From contig QANY01011423.1 of assembly GCA_003255025.1 (NCBI GenBank), forward strand, positions 1,070,470 to 1,134,469: DNA of 64,000 bases, written 5' to 3'. A program made the position numbers and the translations under genes. Shown one piece after another: positions 48,056 through 59,517 of this stretch; within the stretch, counting starts at the first letter, position 1; each line of letters starts with the position of its first letter. This DNA is from Datisca glomerata. Taxonomy: Eukaryota; Streptophyta; Magnoliopsida; Cucurbitales; Datiscaceae. The notes under the pieces are model-generated. The model did no database searches and was not told the origin of the DNA. It saw only the letters and a list, made by a program, of their open reading frames with translations.

Positions 48056-49177
48056 TCATGTTATTTGTTCTGTAACATATAGCATATTTTTTCTTATTTT
48101 GTTGGCAGCATATTGATGAGCACTCGCTGAAAAATCAGAGGAATCTTCACGACTTCCACCCAGATCTACGAATCAATATTTCTGACAATATTTTTCAGGT
48201 AAGCTTTTAGGTTTTTTCCAAAGTACAAATTCATTGTGAACTTAGTATGCTATAGTGATCAATTTGCTAACCTCAAATATAGGCTAACCTGTCTTGTAGA
48301 TGTGAATTATTTGATGCTAATCCATCTGGATTTACATTAGAAGGAGATGACCTCTTGCGAGCTTAAATAGTCGGGCTGAGACCATATTTTGGAAGAGCTA
48401 GGGATTCCTGTGATTGATATATTCTCTTAAACATTTTTTCGATTATTTCATTTAGAAGTTATTTTAAGCAAAGTTTGATGAAATACTATTGTATAGGTTT
48501 TGTTTGTTATGAAAGTGAACAAATCTCAGTGGATAACTGTGGAGTTGAATCTCAATGAACAAGCTTTCAAAGTCTATAATTCAATGAACAACGCCCTCAA
48601 CGAGGCCACCTCCGTACACTAATGCGTCTCTTCACCCATATACTCCCTTATGTACTAAAACTTATGAACTTTTATGAAAATAGAAAAGAAGTTCATAAAG
48701 TACTTGATGAGTGGACTCTAACTCATGTCAAGGTTCTTCAGCAAGAGAACAGGTGAGCTTTATTCTGGTACATATGATCTTAATTCATGGAAGAAGGATA
48801 TCTGATTTATTTTACTTTTGTTTTGTAGTTTTGATTGTGATATTTTTACCTTAAAATTTTTAGAGGCCTTGGTTTATGGTCGAGACTTAACAATTATAAG
48901 GCTTAAATTTATCCCACAATTTCGCAAAAAGTTTGATGTGGACTTTATCTGTCGTACATCTCCACTTGAGGGTCTTGCAGAACTATGAACACATTGTTTT
49001 ATTTGTTGTTTGGATTTCTGAATTCTTATAAACACTTCTTTGGATAATAAGTTTTTCTTATTGGATATATTTGTAGATTGAAATCCAAGAAATTATAAAC
49101 TGATGAGGGGTTCAAGATCAATTACGATGTGGATGGTGTCAATTTATATGTCTAGATTGCTCACAAACAGGAGACAA

Positions 49178-49353
49178 AAATGACTACTTGAAGGGTTCAA
49201 GTAGTATTTTGCTCTCTATATAAATCAATGTATTAAATAAGAATACTACTTGAAGGATTCAAGTAGTCAAAAAATATTACTAGTTACATATTCTTTGTAT
49301 AAACTGGTGGCAACAAACAATATGACTATTTGAAAGATTCAAGTAGTAATATA
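49178..49353. repeat. Palindromic units D, downstream of the ULP1-type gene, left of the LTR insertion
   Basis: Three spaced units. The last is preceded by TATAAACTGGTGGCAACAAA, a phrase that recurs right of the LTR element at 56530 (TATAAACTGACGGCAACAAA) with another palindrome. The LTR element therefore landed inside a tandem array. Confidence 0.85.
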
Positions 49354-49358
49354 CTCTT
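49354..49358. repeat. Target duplication CTCTT (left) of the LTR element
   Basis: CTCTT precedes TGAACATGAA and is repeated after the other LTR at 56522-56526. Confidence 0.88.
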
Positions 49359-49920
49359 TGAACATGAATAATTTCACATGACATGTGGCAAGATCTAGAT
49401 CGAAGACTCCATCGAAAATAAGATAGAGCGAGAATTGTAAGATCAACTAGGCGGTTATAAATAATAAACAAATCAGACGAAAGTACATGGATTGCTCACA
49501 TGGCAGTCCAAAGAGAAGTTAATAAGACCATTGTATTCATCAGACGATCAAGATTCACTTGGTTGTTATTGTTGATAAGTTAGATCTCAGGAAATATTCT
49601 GTTGATCCTATTTTCAGATAAAATTAGATAAGCTGTATCAGATTCTATGTAACCGATTAAAGGCCTATAAATAGAGGTAAGATAAAACTCCAGAAAGAGA
49701 ACAACAACTCTCAATACTCATTAGCCTTTAAAACCCTTTCTCTATAATGAAATCCTATCCAAATCTCCCCGTGGTTTTTCTTCCATTTAAAGGTTTTTCA
49801 CGTAAATTATGGTGTCATTATTTTCTCTCTCTCTCTCTCTAAATTATTCTCTTGGTTTTCATATTATGATGTAAGAAATTCATGGCCGTTTCTCAAAGAT
49901 AGTGGATTTTTTCCTTTACA
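49359..49920 (+). repeat. 5' LTR of the LARD
   Basis: 562 bp from TGAACATGAATAATTTC to TTTCCTTTACA, with a TATAAATA box at 49666-49673 and a (CT)n run near 49823. It is clearly similar to 55976-56521 with many point differences and small indels. Confidence 0.9.
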
Positions 49921-49921
49921 T

Positions 49922-49940
49922 TTGGTGCTATCGTTGAGAG
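49922..49940 (+). other. Primer binding site of the LARD
   Basis: TTGGTGCTATCGTTGAGAG begins one base after the LTR end, where a tRNA primer would anneal. Confidence 0.6.
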
Positions 49941-50359
49941 CGAGAGAAAAACTCAAGAAATCCCTTTCTATAATGGTCAAAATAAAATCAAACGCCCCCC
50001 TCAACAACTGAAGCGGAAGTGGAAACGAAAGAAAAAGTGGACACGGAAGTCGTATTGGAAGCAGGATCAGAAAAGCCAACAATACATAAACTCAAAATAG
50101 AAGCAGAAATGAAAATGACTACAAAATCAAAAATGGAAGTGAAGAGCAGTAAACTCATTCATATTCATTTAAAATATTTCTTTTGTACAATTATTATTTA
50201 TAAAAAAATTATTACTTTTATTCGTGGAATCGAATCTGAAAAATTATGATAATGGTCGCTGTCGTCATCACCAATTGTGAGGGGCAGCACCACCACCATG
50301 GAAACGTCGCTACCGAGGAAGCTTCAAGCAGGAAACATAAAATCAGAGAGGATATTAAA

Positions 50360-50730
50360 AGTTGAGCTCAGAAAGCTCAGACCAGAAAAGCTCACAGAGC
50401 TCAGATCATAAGATCTTAGAAAGCTCAATTTAGAAAGCTCATATCAGAAAAGCTAGAGAGCTCAAATCAGAAAAGCTCAGAAAGCTTAGAACGAAAAAGC
50501 TCAGAGAGCTCAGATCAGAAGATCTTAGAAAGCTCATATTAGAAAAGCTTAGAGAGTTCGGAACAGAAAAGCTCAGAAAACTCAGATCAAAAAAGCTTAG
50601 AGAGTTCAGAACAGAAAAGCTCAGAAAAGTCAGATTAGAAAAGTTGAAGTCAGAGCTTCAGAACAAAAAAGTTGAAGTCATAACTTCCAAACATAAAAGT
50701 AGAAGTAAAAAAATTCACAAGAAAGAAGCT
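50360..50730 (+). repeat. AGCTCAGA-type tandem repeat in the LARD
   Basis: Dozens of short units such as AGAAAGCTCAGATCAG follow one another with drift, turning into GAAGTCAGAGCTTCAGAAC-like units at the right end. The flanks (49941-50360 and 50730-51250) are purine-rich on plus with no gene. Confidence 0.8.
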
Positions 50731-51733
50731 TCAACGCTTCAGAAAAGAAAAAGAATTTCAGAAGAAAAAATCATTAGAAAAGAAAAAAATGGATAAAAGA
50801 AGAATTTTATGGCATAAATTCCAGAGAAAAGAAGAGCAAAGAAAATCATGTTCACTTCAGTCAAGAAATTCGTAACTTCAGAACGGGAAATGTTGAGGAC
50901 GGGAAACATTGTTGCAACGGCAACGGAAACTTCATGGCAACGGCAATTGAAAAGCCAGGGCAACGAGAATAAAAATGGCAATGAGTATGATACTAGAAAT
51001 GGGAGCATAATGGAAGCTGAAACGGAAGTGACATGGCAACGGAACTAGAAGTGAAAAATGAAAGCAAGGGATGAAGAAACAACGTAAATGGAAAATAGAA
51101 GCCCCATACCGGAAGTTCCAAAAGTGAAAATCTCGCAAACCGAAACCAAGAATGAAGGGGCATGAAGGGAAAGTGAAAAAAAATGACGGACAAGGAGTAG
51201 ACAATGATATTCTGAACTTGAAAACAACATTTACAAAAACACATTGAACTTAAAGCTAAGTATTCACTTTTTATTTACTTTGCTTCTCTTAAATATGTCA
51301 TTTAATCCATTAAAAATGTAAATTTATTATTTGATGCATACTCTAAAAAATAAAAAGTGCATATGATCATGCTTAACACGTGTTAGCGTAAATCACATTT
51401 ATAATGCTTGGATCGGCTAGTACACTCGTATTGATAGCTCAACCAAATAAACATTAGCATGAAACTATCTAATAATCGAGCATCTTGAAAATAATTTATT
51501 ATGCCATGTCTAAATTGATTTGAGTTATGAAACATTATCAGACCGAACTATCTTTTTTCGAGATCATGCATCTAACTTGAGACACTAAAAATAGCGTATT
51601 TAACTTCGGCCAACTTAACGCTCGATCATCTTACCATAGTGGTATTTGACGTGCAAACCATTACATATCAAATTAGATTCGGTGTTTAAACTAAAGAACA
51701 TGAAAGACATATATTACAAATCATACAGCGTTT

Positions 51734-52690
51734 GAAAGATACGAAAATTAGCTTCTTATGGAATTTTACGGAACTCAATTTGGAACTTCGAGGTAAAAGT
51801 TATGGCATTTTTCATACAAGCTGTTCAGAAATGAAGATTACATATAATAGTAAATTTCAGAAATTATACTGTGTTAATTGGGAGATAACCATATGGAGAA
51901 TCATATTTTATTATGAATATATAGAATTCTACTTCCTGGAAAGTTTTTACGTAATTGATTTTGGAGCTCACAACAAAAAGTTATGATGATTTTCATGAAG
52001 GCTGTTCGAGAAAGTAAAATATGCGGAATGGTCAACTTGAGAAATGAAACTGAATTTTGTAGGAGTAAATTACATGGAAAATCTTATATCAACAGAAAGA
52101 TACGTAAATCTACCTCATGAAGAATTTTACAGAAATCAATTTGAAGCTCCCGATCAAAAGCTTTGTTAATTTGTGTTGCTGTCGTTCAGGAAAGTAAACC
52201 TATAAACACTTTTCAAGTTTAATTTTTAGACTGTATCAATTTATATATTATTACATTGCAAATAATATATCATTAGAAAACTATGGATATCTACTTCTTG
52301 AAGAATTTTGCGGAATTTGATTTGGAGCTCTCGAGCAAAGGTTATGATAATAATTGTGAAGGTCGTCCGAGAAAGTAGAATATGTAGAACGGTTAATTTT
52401 GGAAATTAAAATTTATTTAATGGAAGCCAACTATAGGGTGAATCTTACATCATCAGAAGGATACAAAAATTTACTTATTAGAGAATTTTACGGAATTCAA
52501 TTTGAAGATTTTGATCAAAAGTCATGGAAAGCATCTTATGTGAAACCGTCAAATTCATTAATAAATTTGTACCGACTTGGAGCCAATTACATGGTGAATT
52601 ATACAGAAGAATATGAAAATCAACTTCTTGAAGAAATTCGTAGAATTTAATTTGGAATTTTTTATAAAAACTTATGGCATGATAACGTAC
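51734..52690 (+). repeat. About 180-bp tandem repeat array in the LARD
   Basis: Equivalent points (GAAAGATACG or its variants, followed by TTCTTGAAGAATTTTACGGA and CAATTTGGAGCTC) occur at 51734, 51915, 52095, 52276, 52456 and 52606. The period is 180-181 bp for five steps and about 150 for the last. Copies differ strongly from each other. Confidence 0.8.
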
Positions 52691-52754
52691 AGACTGCTTA
52701 TAAGGCAAATACTTGACGTCAACTTTCTCTATTCTTCAACAACAATTGAAATTA

Positions 52755-52975
52755 GGGCGTGAGTCCTTGAGAGCAGGCAATTCGTAAGTCCTATTCTCTA
52801 AAGGAACTAAGGGCGTAAGTACTTGGGAAGGGCAATTCATAAGTCCTAACCTAAGAATGAACTAAGGGCGTAAGTCTTTAGGAGGGGCAATTCATAAGTC
52901 TTACTCTCAGAATGAACTAAGGGTGTAAGTCCTTAGGAGGGGCAATTCATAAGTCCTACTTTCAGAAGGAAGTCA
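52755..52975 (+). repeat. 55-bp tandem repeat in the LARD
   Basis: Units starting GGGCGTAAGTCCTTGGGAGG begin at 52755, 52811, 52866 and 52921, a 55-56-bp period. Confidence 0.85.
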
Positions 52976-52979
52976 AGAA

Positions 52980-54810
52980 TGGGGCCATGGTTCTACTGAA
53001 AGAGCCTAAGTCCTTGAGAGCGTCAATGTACACCGTTCTCAGAAAGAAATCAAGATGGGGCTATGGTTCTTTATTTGAACCTAAGTTCTTGGGAGCAGAC
53101 CGTTCGTGGGACATTCTCCCAGAATGAAGAAAATGTAAACGGAGCTATGGTTCTTTCTTTGAACCTAAGTCCTCATCTCAAAAGAAAATGACAACACATA
53201 AGTCATATTCTCAAAAGGAATTGAAACACAAGTCGCAATGGACAAAGGATGAGAACAGAGCAACGAGAATGGACAAACGCAAAAAAAAATTTGAGGAGAG
53301 AACTTCAAATCAGAAAAGAAAAGTTGTGAAAAGAAATGCCGAGCCGAGTAAAGAAAGGCAGAAATGAAAAGTCAAGAAAAGAAAAGTTGAGAAAAGAAAG
53401 GCTGAGCTTAGTAAAGAAAGGCAGAAAAGAAGAGTTGAGTAAAGAAAGGTAGAAAAGAAGAGAAAGAAAAGGTCAGTAAAAAAAAAGTCAAGTAAAGGAA
53501 TCCCGTGGCTTCAACATTTTAGAACGAGAAGCGAGAAAAGAAAGGAAAAAGAAGCCATAAAAGGAAGGAAAAAGAAGCAGCAAAAAAGAAAGGGAATAGG
53601 AAAAACTTTATTGATGAACCGATGGTAAATCAAAATGGGGCCATGGTTCTGCTGAAGGAGCCTAAGTCCTTGGGAGTGTCTACGGGCGCGGTTCTCAGAA
53701 GGAAATAAAAATGAGGTAATGGTTCTTTATTTGAACCTAAGTCCTCCTCTTAAAAAAAAATAGGCAGTTTGTAAGTTCCTTTCAAAGTAAAAATGGGGCC
53801 GTGGTTTTTTATTTGAACCTAAGTCATCTTCTCAAAAGAAAATAGGTAGTTCATATGTCCCTCTCAAAATAAAAATGAGGTCATGATTCTTTATTTGAAC
53901 CTAAGTTCTCCTCTCAAAAGAAAATGGGTAGTTTGTAAGTCCCTCTCAAAGTAAAAATGGGGTTATGATTCTTTATTTGAACCTAAGTCTTCCTCTAAAA
54001 AGAAAATAGCTCTCAAAATAAAATAGGCAGTTCTTAAGTCCCTCTCAAAATAAAAATGAGGCCATGGTTCTATATTTGAACCTAAATCCTTCTCTCAAAA
54101 GAAAATGAGCAGTTTGTAAGATCCTCTCAAAGTAATAATAGGGCCATGGTTCTTTATTTGAACTTAAGTTCTCTTCTAAAAAATGGGCAGTTCATAAGTT
54201 CTTCTTAAAGCGAAAATGAGGCCATGATTTTTTATTTAAACCTAAGTCATTCTCTCAAAAGAAAAAGACAATTCATAAGTCACACTCTGAGAATGAAGAT
54301 GGGGCCATGGTTCTTTATTTGAACCTAAGTCCTTAGGAGCAGACGGTTCGTGAGACATTCTCCCAGAATGCAGAAAATAAAAATGGGGTCATGGTTCTTT
54401 ATTTGAAGCTAAGTCCTCCTCTAAAAAGAAAATGGGCAGTTCGTAAGTCGCTCTTAAAGCGGAAACGAGGCCATGATTTTTATTTAAACCTAAGTCATTC
54501 TCTCAAAAGAAAATGAAAGATCATAAGTCATACTTTCAGAATGAAGATGGGGCCATGATTCTTTATTTGAACCTAAATTCTTGGAAGCAGACAATTCGTG
54601 AGACATTCTCCTAGAATGCGGAAAATAAAAATGGGGTCATGGTTCTTTATTTGAAAAACTGGCAGTTTGTAAGTCCTTCTTAAAGCGGTAACGGGGCCAT
54701 TGTTTTTATTTAAACCTAAGTCATTCTCTCAAAATAAAATGTCAGTTCGTAATTCATTCTCTCAAAATGAAGATGAGGTCATGGTTCTTTATTTGAACCT
54801 AAGTCCTTGA
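52980..54810 (+). repeat. About 80-bp tandem repeat in the LARD, some 18 copies
   Basis: The phrase CATGGTTCTTTATTTGAACC followed by TAAGTCCTCCTCTCAAAAGA and AGTTCGTAAGTCCCTCTCAA recurs about every 75-95 bp, in two blocks (about 52980-53240 and 53630-54810). Between them (53250-53620) is a purine-rich AGAAAAGAAAG repeat. Confidence 0.85.
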
Positions 54811-55975
54811 AAAAGAAATACAACAAAAAGAAAGTTCAATAGAAGAAAAATTGCACAAACAGAGTATTTATATTGATTGAAGCTTAAGTACAAAGGAAAA
54901 ATACAAAACAAGAGAAGGAAAAAGAAAAACAAGGAAAGAGGAGAAATTCAATCAACGGAAGTGGGACAAAAAACTCAAACTCCTGCAATGAAATTATGAA
55001 ATGGTACACTCATTCATTACTCATTTATTGTTCTGGTACAACATTCTTGTCATAGATCTTAACATATGAGAAAAGGAAAAGAAAAATGAAGAAACGGGAT
55101 AAACTCTATCAATGAGCCCATATTGAGAAAATGAGAAAACTCTATCAATGAGGTTGTAGCAAAAGGAAACTAGAAGAACTCCACAATCAGTAGTTGTTCG
55201 CAAAAGAAGACTAGAAGTCATCTTCAAACAAACCAGTCCCTGTGAATGGAAAAAAGTGACAACGGAATAAGAACTACAAATAAATGAAAAAGAAAATTAG
55301 TTATGTTTGGAAGAAACAAAAAATTATAAAAAGATACAAGAGAATATGGTTGCATCAGCAGCAACATCTTTAATAGAAGGGTTGGCAGCTGCATCCTTAA
55401 TGAGAAGGTTAACAACGACATGTTAAATAGATGCTTGAAAATTTTGTTTTAACGACTATTAAACCCGAGCACAAGGTTTGGAATCGACGAAAGAAATGAC
55501 TGGGGAGAGCCAAAATGTCATAACAGAATTTGAAGCATCGAAGCAGACCCCCTAGTCAGAACAAAATTGAGCGCCAGCTAAGACCTCTTTGGGAAGATGG
55601 AAATAAAGTGCTAGATCAGACCTCTTAGTGAAGATGGAAACCGTGCACCAGATCAGGATTTTTATCGGGAGCAAATGCCAAAGCGCCAGATCAGGCTTTT
55701 AACGAAATGGAAATTAGAGAGCCAAGTCATATTCTTAGCGAGGACGAGAATTAAAAATGTTGGAACAGACCATTATGAGAACAAGAGAATGAAATAAAAG
55801 AAAGCACACGCAATCCTCAAACGCATGTCAGTCAGTAAAGCAACTCTCTATAATTGTTGATAAATTTTGTGGATCATTATTATTGCAGGTCCCAATGAAT
55901 CTAATGTAAAGGATCAAAGAATCAAATCATTACACCTGAATGAAGGAAGACTTCAACTAGTGTAATGGAGGCAAA
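54811..55975 (+). other. LARD 3' interior, no gene
   Basis: Mostly purine-rich on plus. A weak repeat of about 55-60 bp with GCGCCAGATCAGAC and CTTAGCGAAGATGGAAA phrases lies at 55560-55760. The last bases before the LTR, AATGGAGGCAAA, are a poor polypurine tract. Confidence 0.6.
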
Positions 55976-56521
55976 TGAACATGAATAATTTCACATGACA
56001 CGTGGCTAGATCTAAATAAAAAAAAAGATAAAGCGAGAATAGTAAGATTAACTAGGAGGTTATAAAAAATAGGCCAATCAGACGAAAGTACATGGGTTAC
56101 TGACATGGAAATCGAAAGAGAATCTAATAAGATCATTAGATTGATCAGACAATCAAGATTCACTTAGTTGTTATTGTTGATAAGCTAGATCTCAGGAAAT
56201 ATTCCGTTGATCATATTTTCAGATAGAACTAGATAAGCTGTATCAGATTCTATGTAACCAATTGAAGGCCTATAAATAGAGGCAAGATGCAACTCCAAAC
56301 AGAGGACAACAACTCTCAACACTCATTAGCCTTGTAAACCATTTCTCCATAATGAAATGCTATCAAAATCTCCCCGTGGTTTTTCTTCCCTTTAAGAGTT
56401 TTCCACATAAATCATGGTGTCATTATTTTCTCTCTCTCTCTAAATTATTCTCTTGAGTTTCATATTATGATGTAAGAAATTCACGACTGATTCTCAAAGA
56501 CAGTGAATTTTTTCCTTTACA
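55976..56521 (+). repeat. 3' LTR of the LARD
   Basis: 546 bp from TGAACATGAATAATTTC to TTTCCTTTACA, with a TATAAATA box at 56271-56278 and a shorter (CT)n run than the 5' LTR. Confidence 0.9.
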
Positions 56522-56526
56522 CTCTT
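56522..56526. repeat. Target duplication CTCTT (right) of the LTR element
   Basis: Exact partner of 49354-49358. Confidence 0.88.
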
Positions 56527-56620
56527 TATATAAACTGACGGCAACAAATAATATGACTACTTGAAGGGTTCAAGTAGTCATAAATCACTACTTGAACACT
56601 TCAAGTAGTCATCGAATATA
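56527..56620. repeat. Palindromic units D, right of the LTR insertion
   Basis: Two units of the ACTACTTGAA / TTCAAGTAGT palindrome in opposite orientation, the continuation of the array split by the LTR element. Confidence 0.85.
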
Positions 56621-57524
56621 TGTTATTTGCATTAGTTTGCTTACTAACTTAAACAAGTAACTACTTAGGTGGATAAAAATATATACACTATCTATACAAA
56701 ATTAATACAAAATAGATTGATAAAATACATATAAGCTTATGTGCCTAGTTGTGATTCATCACGCATGTGAAGGGGGATATGATGTTTGCATGTCTGTCTA
56801 TTGTGTCTGCGTAATCCACACCGACTATATTTATTTGGTTGTACATCATCACCTCTACACAATATTCTATTTACCCTAGGACTCCCACCTGACCACCTCA
56901 TCATAGGGGACAAGATAATTTTTCTCTCACCTCATCACTGATAGTCCAGTCGGTAGGATGTCGAGGGGGTGAATTGTTTCTGCGTAAGCTGCCACTAGTG
57001 CCACAGTCTTATAATACTTTGGGCATAAGCTGTAAGCAGATATATTGCATTGTCCACAACAAGCTAATGTATGTGCACAGGGGTATTGGTCTAGATCAAA
57101 TTCACGACAAGTGCATATTTTTCTATGCAAGTTCACAACATGCTCTCTATCCCCAGTAATTACATGAAACTCATGCATATCTGAGGCAACCACTGAAAGT
57201 CTACGAGAAGCATCATGATTCCTTTAAGCTTCTTCTCACGCCATTCAGCCATCTCTATGTGCATCTCACAACCAGCTATCTGACTTTGATAATACCATTG
57301 TTGCATCAAATCACACATATGTTCTATTAAACTTGTTATTGGGAGGGCTTTATATCCCTTAGTATGTATTCATGCATTTGGCGATGTTGGTAGTCATTAT
57401 GTTATAGCATCTACCACCACAATGAGAACAATCTCATCTATCAAATCTGGATGCCTCGTTATAGTTTCCAATACATTGATGAACTTGGTTGATGGTAGTT
57501 ATATATGCCTCAAATTTTGATTTC

Positions 57525-57680
57525 CAATAGGCCTTGGCAACTTTGAAAAACAAAGGATTGACATTGCTAGTTTTGAACGTCGATTTTAAATTGATTATTA
57601 TACAATAGGCCTTGGGAACTTTGAAAAACAAAGGATTGACGTTGCTAGTTTTGAATGTCGATTTTATATTCATTCTAATA
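57525..57680 (-). repeat. 78-bp in-frame duplication in the transposase
   Basis: CAATAGGCCTTGG starts at 57525 and again at 57603, and the two 78-bp copies are nearly identical. In the frame open at 57691-57434 this repeats 26 residues (SNVNPLFFKV is seen twice). Confidence 0.85.
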
Positions 57681-58855
57681 TGGAGATGCAAGCTCCGTGA
57701 AATGATTATGGGAAGATGGTCTGTATACCCTTTGCTATATTTTCATTTCTGTCCGACACAAATACCATGTCATCCAAGTCTTCAATAACCCTGTGCATCT
57801 TATTAAATAACCATTCCCATGATGCGTCATTCTCCGAGTCAGCAATCTCAAAGGCAAGTGGATATACTTGGTTATGCCCATCTTTAGAAGTTGAAATGAA
57901 CATTGTCCCCCTATACTTTGCTTTTAATTACGTTCCATCGACAGCAATTACGAGATGTATACAATTAAGAAATCTACAAATCGAGGCTCCAATCGACATG
58001 AAGAAGTATTTGAAATGGTTATGTTCATCAGTCTCTATATGAGTAACAGTACCCGGATTCTTCACCTCTAACATGTGACAATAGGATGGGAGCCTCATAT
58101 ATGAACTTTTAAGTGAACCTCGAACTAGAGCCAATGCAACTTACCTAGCCCTTTAAGCTTTGTCATAGCTTATATTGATGCCATAAGCCTTACGAACATC
58201 TTCGATGATATCTTTCGGCCTATAAATTCGTCCAACACTGGTGTGTTTTGACTTTATGCAATGACCGACCAATAAACTTATTGCTTAATGATGATCGTGT
58301 TATTAAATGTCAAAAGAGGACATATGAGTATTTATGAACTTTGTTATTTTAAAGCACTTTGAAAATCGCACCTGAATAGTTTGTAGTCTCCATGAACATG
58401 TTTTCTCAGCACAAAAAATCACCAACAATGTCGGCGTGGATTTGAAGACTTTAAACTCAACGTTTTGACTGATTGCCAAGAGTATAACAATTCTTTGGAG
58501 CTCTTTTTTTTCTTGGTAGAGTTCTTCTATATCAAACATATCTGAGACACTTACATTCTCTTAATCTTCTAGTTGTGATAATCTTAGAGCACTATAAGAT
58601 GGTCGTGACGAAGATGCAATGTTACTTGGCATTGATGAAGGATGTGCATTAGTATCTGGTCTTCTATTCAAATATAGTAAGGTAGAGCCCAAAATCAAGA
58701 TCATCATCAACACCAATATCAAGCCCACCATCACTGTCAGGATGTTCAAGTTCATCATCACATCTTTTTGACACTCATCATCATTATATTCCTACAGTAA
58801 TACTTCCTTGAATGGAAATTGTCATTATCATTGTTCTCATCATTATCAACCAATG

Positions 58856-59071
58856 TTTCACTCATAAAACATAGAATGTGAACATAACGATCTTGTTGCA
58901 AGGGAGATGTTTCACGAACCTGACTTGTTTCACTCATAAAGCATGGAATGTGACCATAACGATCGTGTTATGTGGGAGTTATTTTAGGAACCTGACTTGT
59001 TTCACCCATAAAGCATAGAATGTGACCATAACGATATTGTTATGAGGGAGCGGTTCAGGAACATAACTTTG
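58856..59071 (-). repeat. 72-bp in-frame repeat, three copies, in the transposase
   Basis: TTTCACTCATAAAGCATAGA-like units begin at 58856, 58928 and 59000, an exact 72-bp period, translating to a 24-residue repeat (HNNIVMVTFYALWVKQVR-like) near the N-terminus. Confidence 0.85.
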
Positions 59072-59517
59072 ACTTGGATTTGTAAGATTATCAATAATTG
59101 TCCTAGGTTTGGGTTTGAGAGTAACATATAAAGGAGTACGGAGTGTTTCAGAACTATTCTTAGCAAGGAAAAAACTCACATGGTAATCATTTAAAATTTT
59201 AGGAAGTGGGGAGGCGACATGAGTCTTATATAAAAACTTCATTGGAATATTGTACTTTGTTGGATCAACATTTATTTCATCATATATTATACTAGACAAC
59301 TCTTGGTAAGTATAACTTGATGGTATATCTAACCATTAAAAATGAATGAAGTACCGTTTCTCTCCCATTCACCACCGTGTACCACCAATATCGGAATTTC
59401 AGACATATCTGTTCAAGACAAAAATCTTTCACTTACAAAGTTTATTTAATTTTGTAGTAGTTATTTTTTATGAATAATAATTATATTTATTCTCATTAAG
59501 GAACCATAGACCATGTT

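Larger units (their letters stand above)
45357..49165 (+). pseudogene. ULP1-like (C48 peptidase) gene of a Kaonashi-type MULE
   Basis: Start at 45357 (MAPKIYLTPFLNDDEFISGR); a stop follows after 40 codons, then in frame HFRQTCFAHLLDIQSILFS, a DUF1985-type stretch. A second exon (about 45628-45780) gives VWAYEVIPIIRILYATKV, also typical. A long middle exon (46405-47290) is acidic with a coiled coil (LKAESTMLKKEAADIKQEL) and ends GKRKHFPSQYVKSPLTD. The protease part (48500-48990) shows SQWITVELNLNEQAFKVYNS and, after an intron, FDCDIFTLKFLEALVYG. The family cleaves ubiquitin-like modifiers. Here the catalytic His is Gln and Asp is Asn while Cys (48836-48838) remains. Stops and shifts interrupt it. 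Confidence 0.8.
49359..56521 (+). mobile_element. Non-coding LTR retrotransposon (LARD) full of tandem repeats
   Basis: Two LTRs (49359-49920 and 55976-56521), a primer binding site after the first and a 5-bp duplication CTCTT define the element. The 6-kb interior has no gag or pol in any frame; it is a patchwork of at least five tandem-repeat families. Its primer binding site nearly equals that of the Tat element at 14504, suggesting that a Tat-type element supplied the proteins. Orientation is taken from the primer site. Confidence 0.9.
56737..59406 (-). pseudogene. MuDR-type transposase of the ULP1-bearing MULE
   Basis: Start placed at 59406 (MSEIPILVVHGGEWERNGTS). On the minus strand there follow an acidic repeat region, the DNA-binding domain (CAEKTCSWRLQTIQ, about 58430-58390), then LPSYCHMLEVKNPGTVTHIE, FKYFFMSIGASICRF and LVIAVDGT with the first catalytic Asp (about 57935). 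Next come MFISTSKDGHNQVYPLAFEI and FVSDRNENIAKGI with the second Asp (57760-57730), a SWIM zinc finger (CTCREFDLDQYPCAH, 57110-57066), and a knuckle (CGLRRHNRQTC) before the TAA at 56737-56739. It cuts the element out and joins it to new sites. Stops and shifts break it into pieces. Confidence 0.88.

Noticed and set aside
49864..51244. Several overlapping minus-strand frames rich in Phe, Leu and Ser
   Set aside because: They arise from purine-rich tandem repeats of the LARD. No domain is visible.
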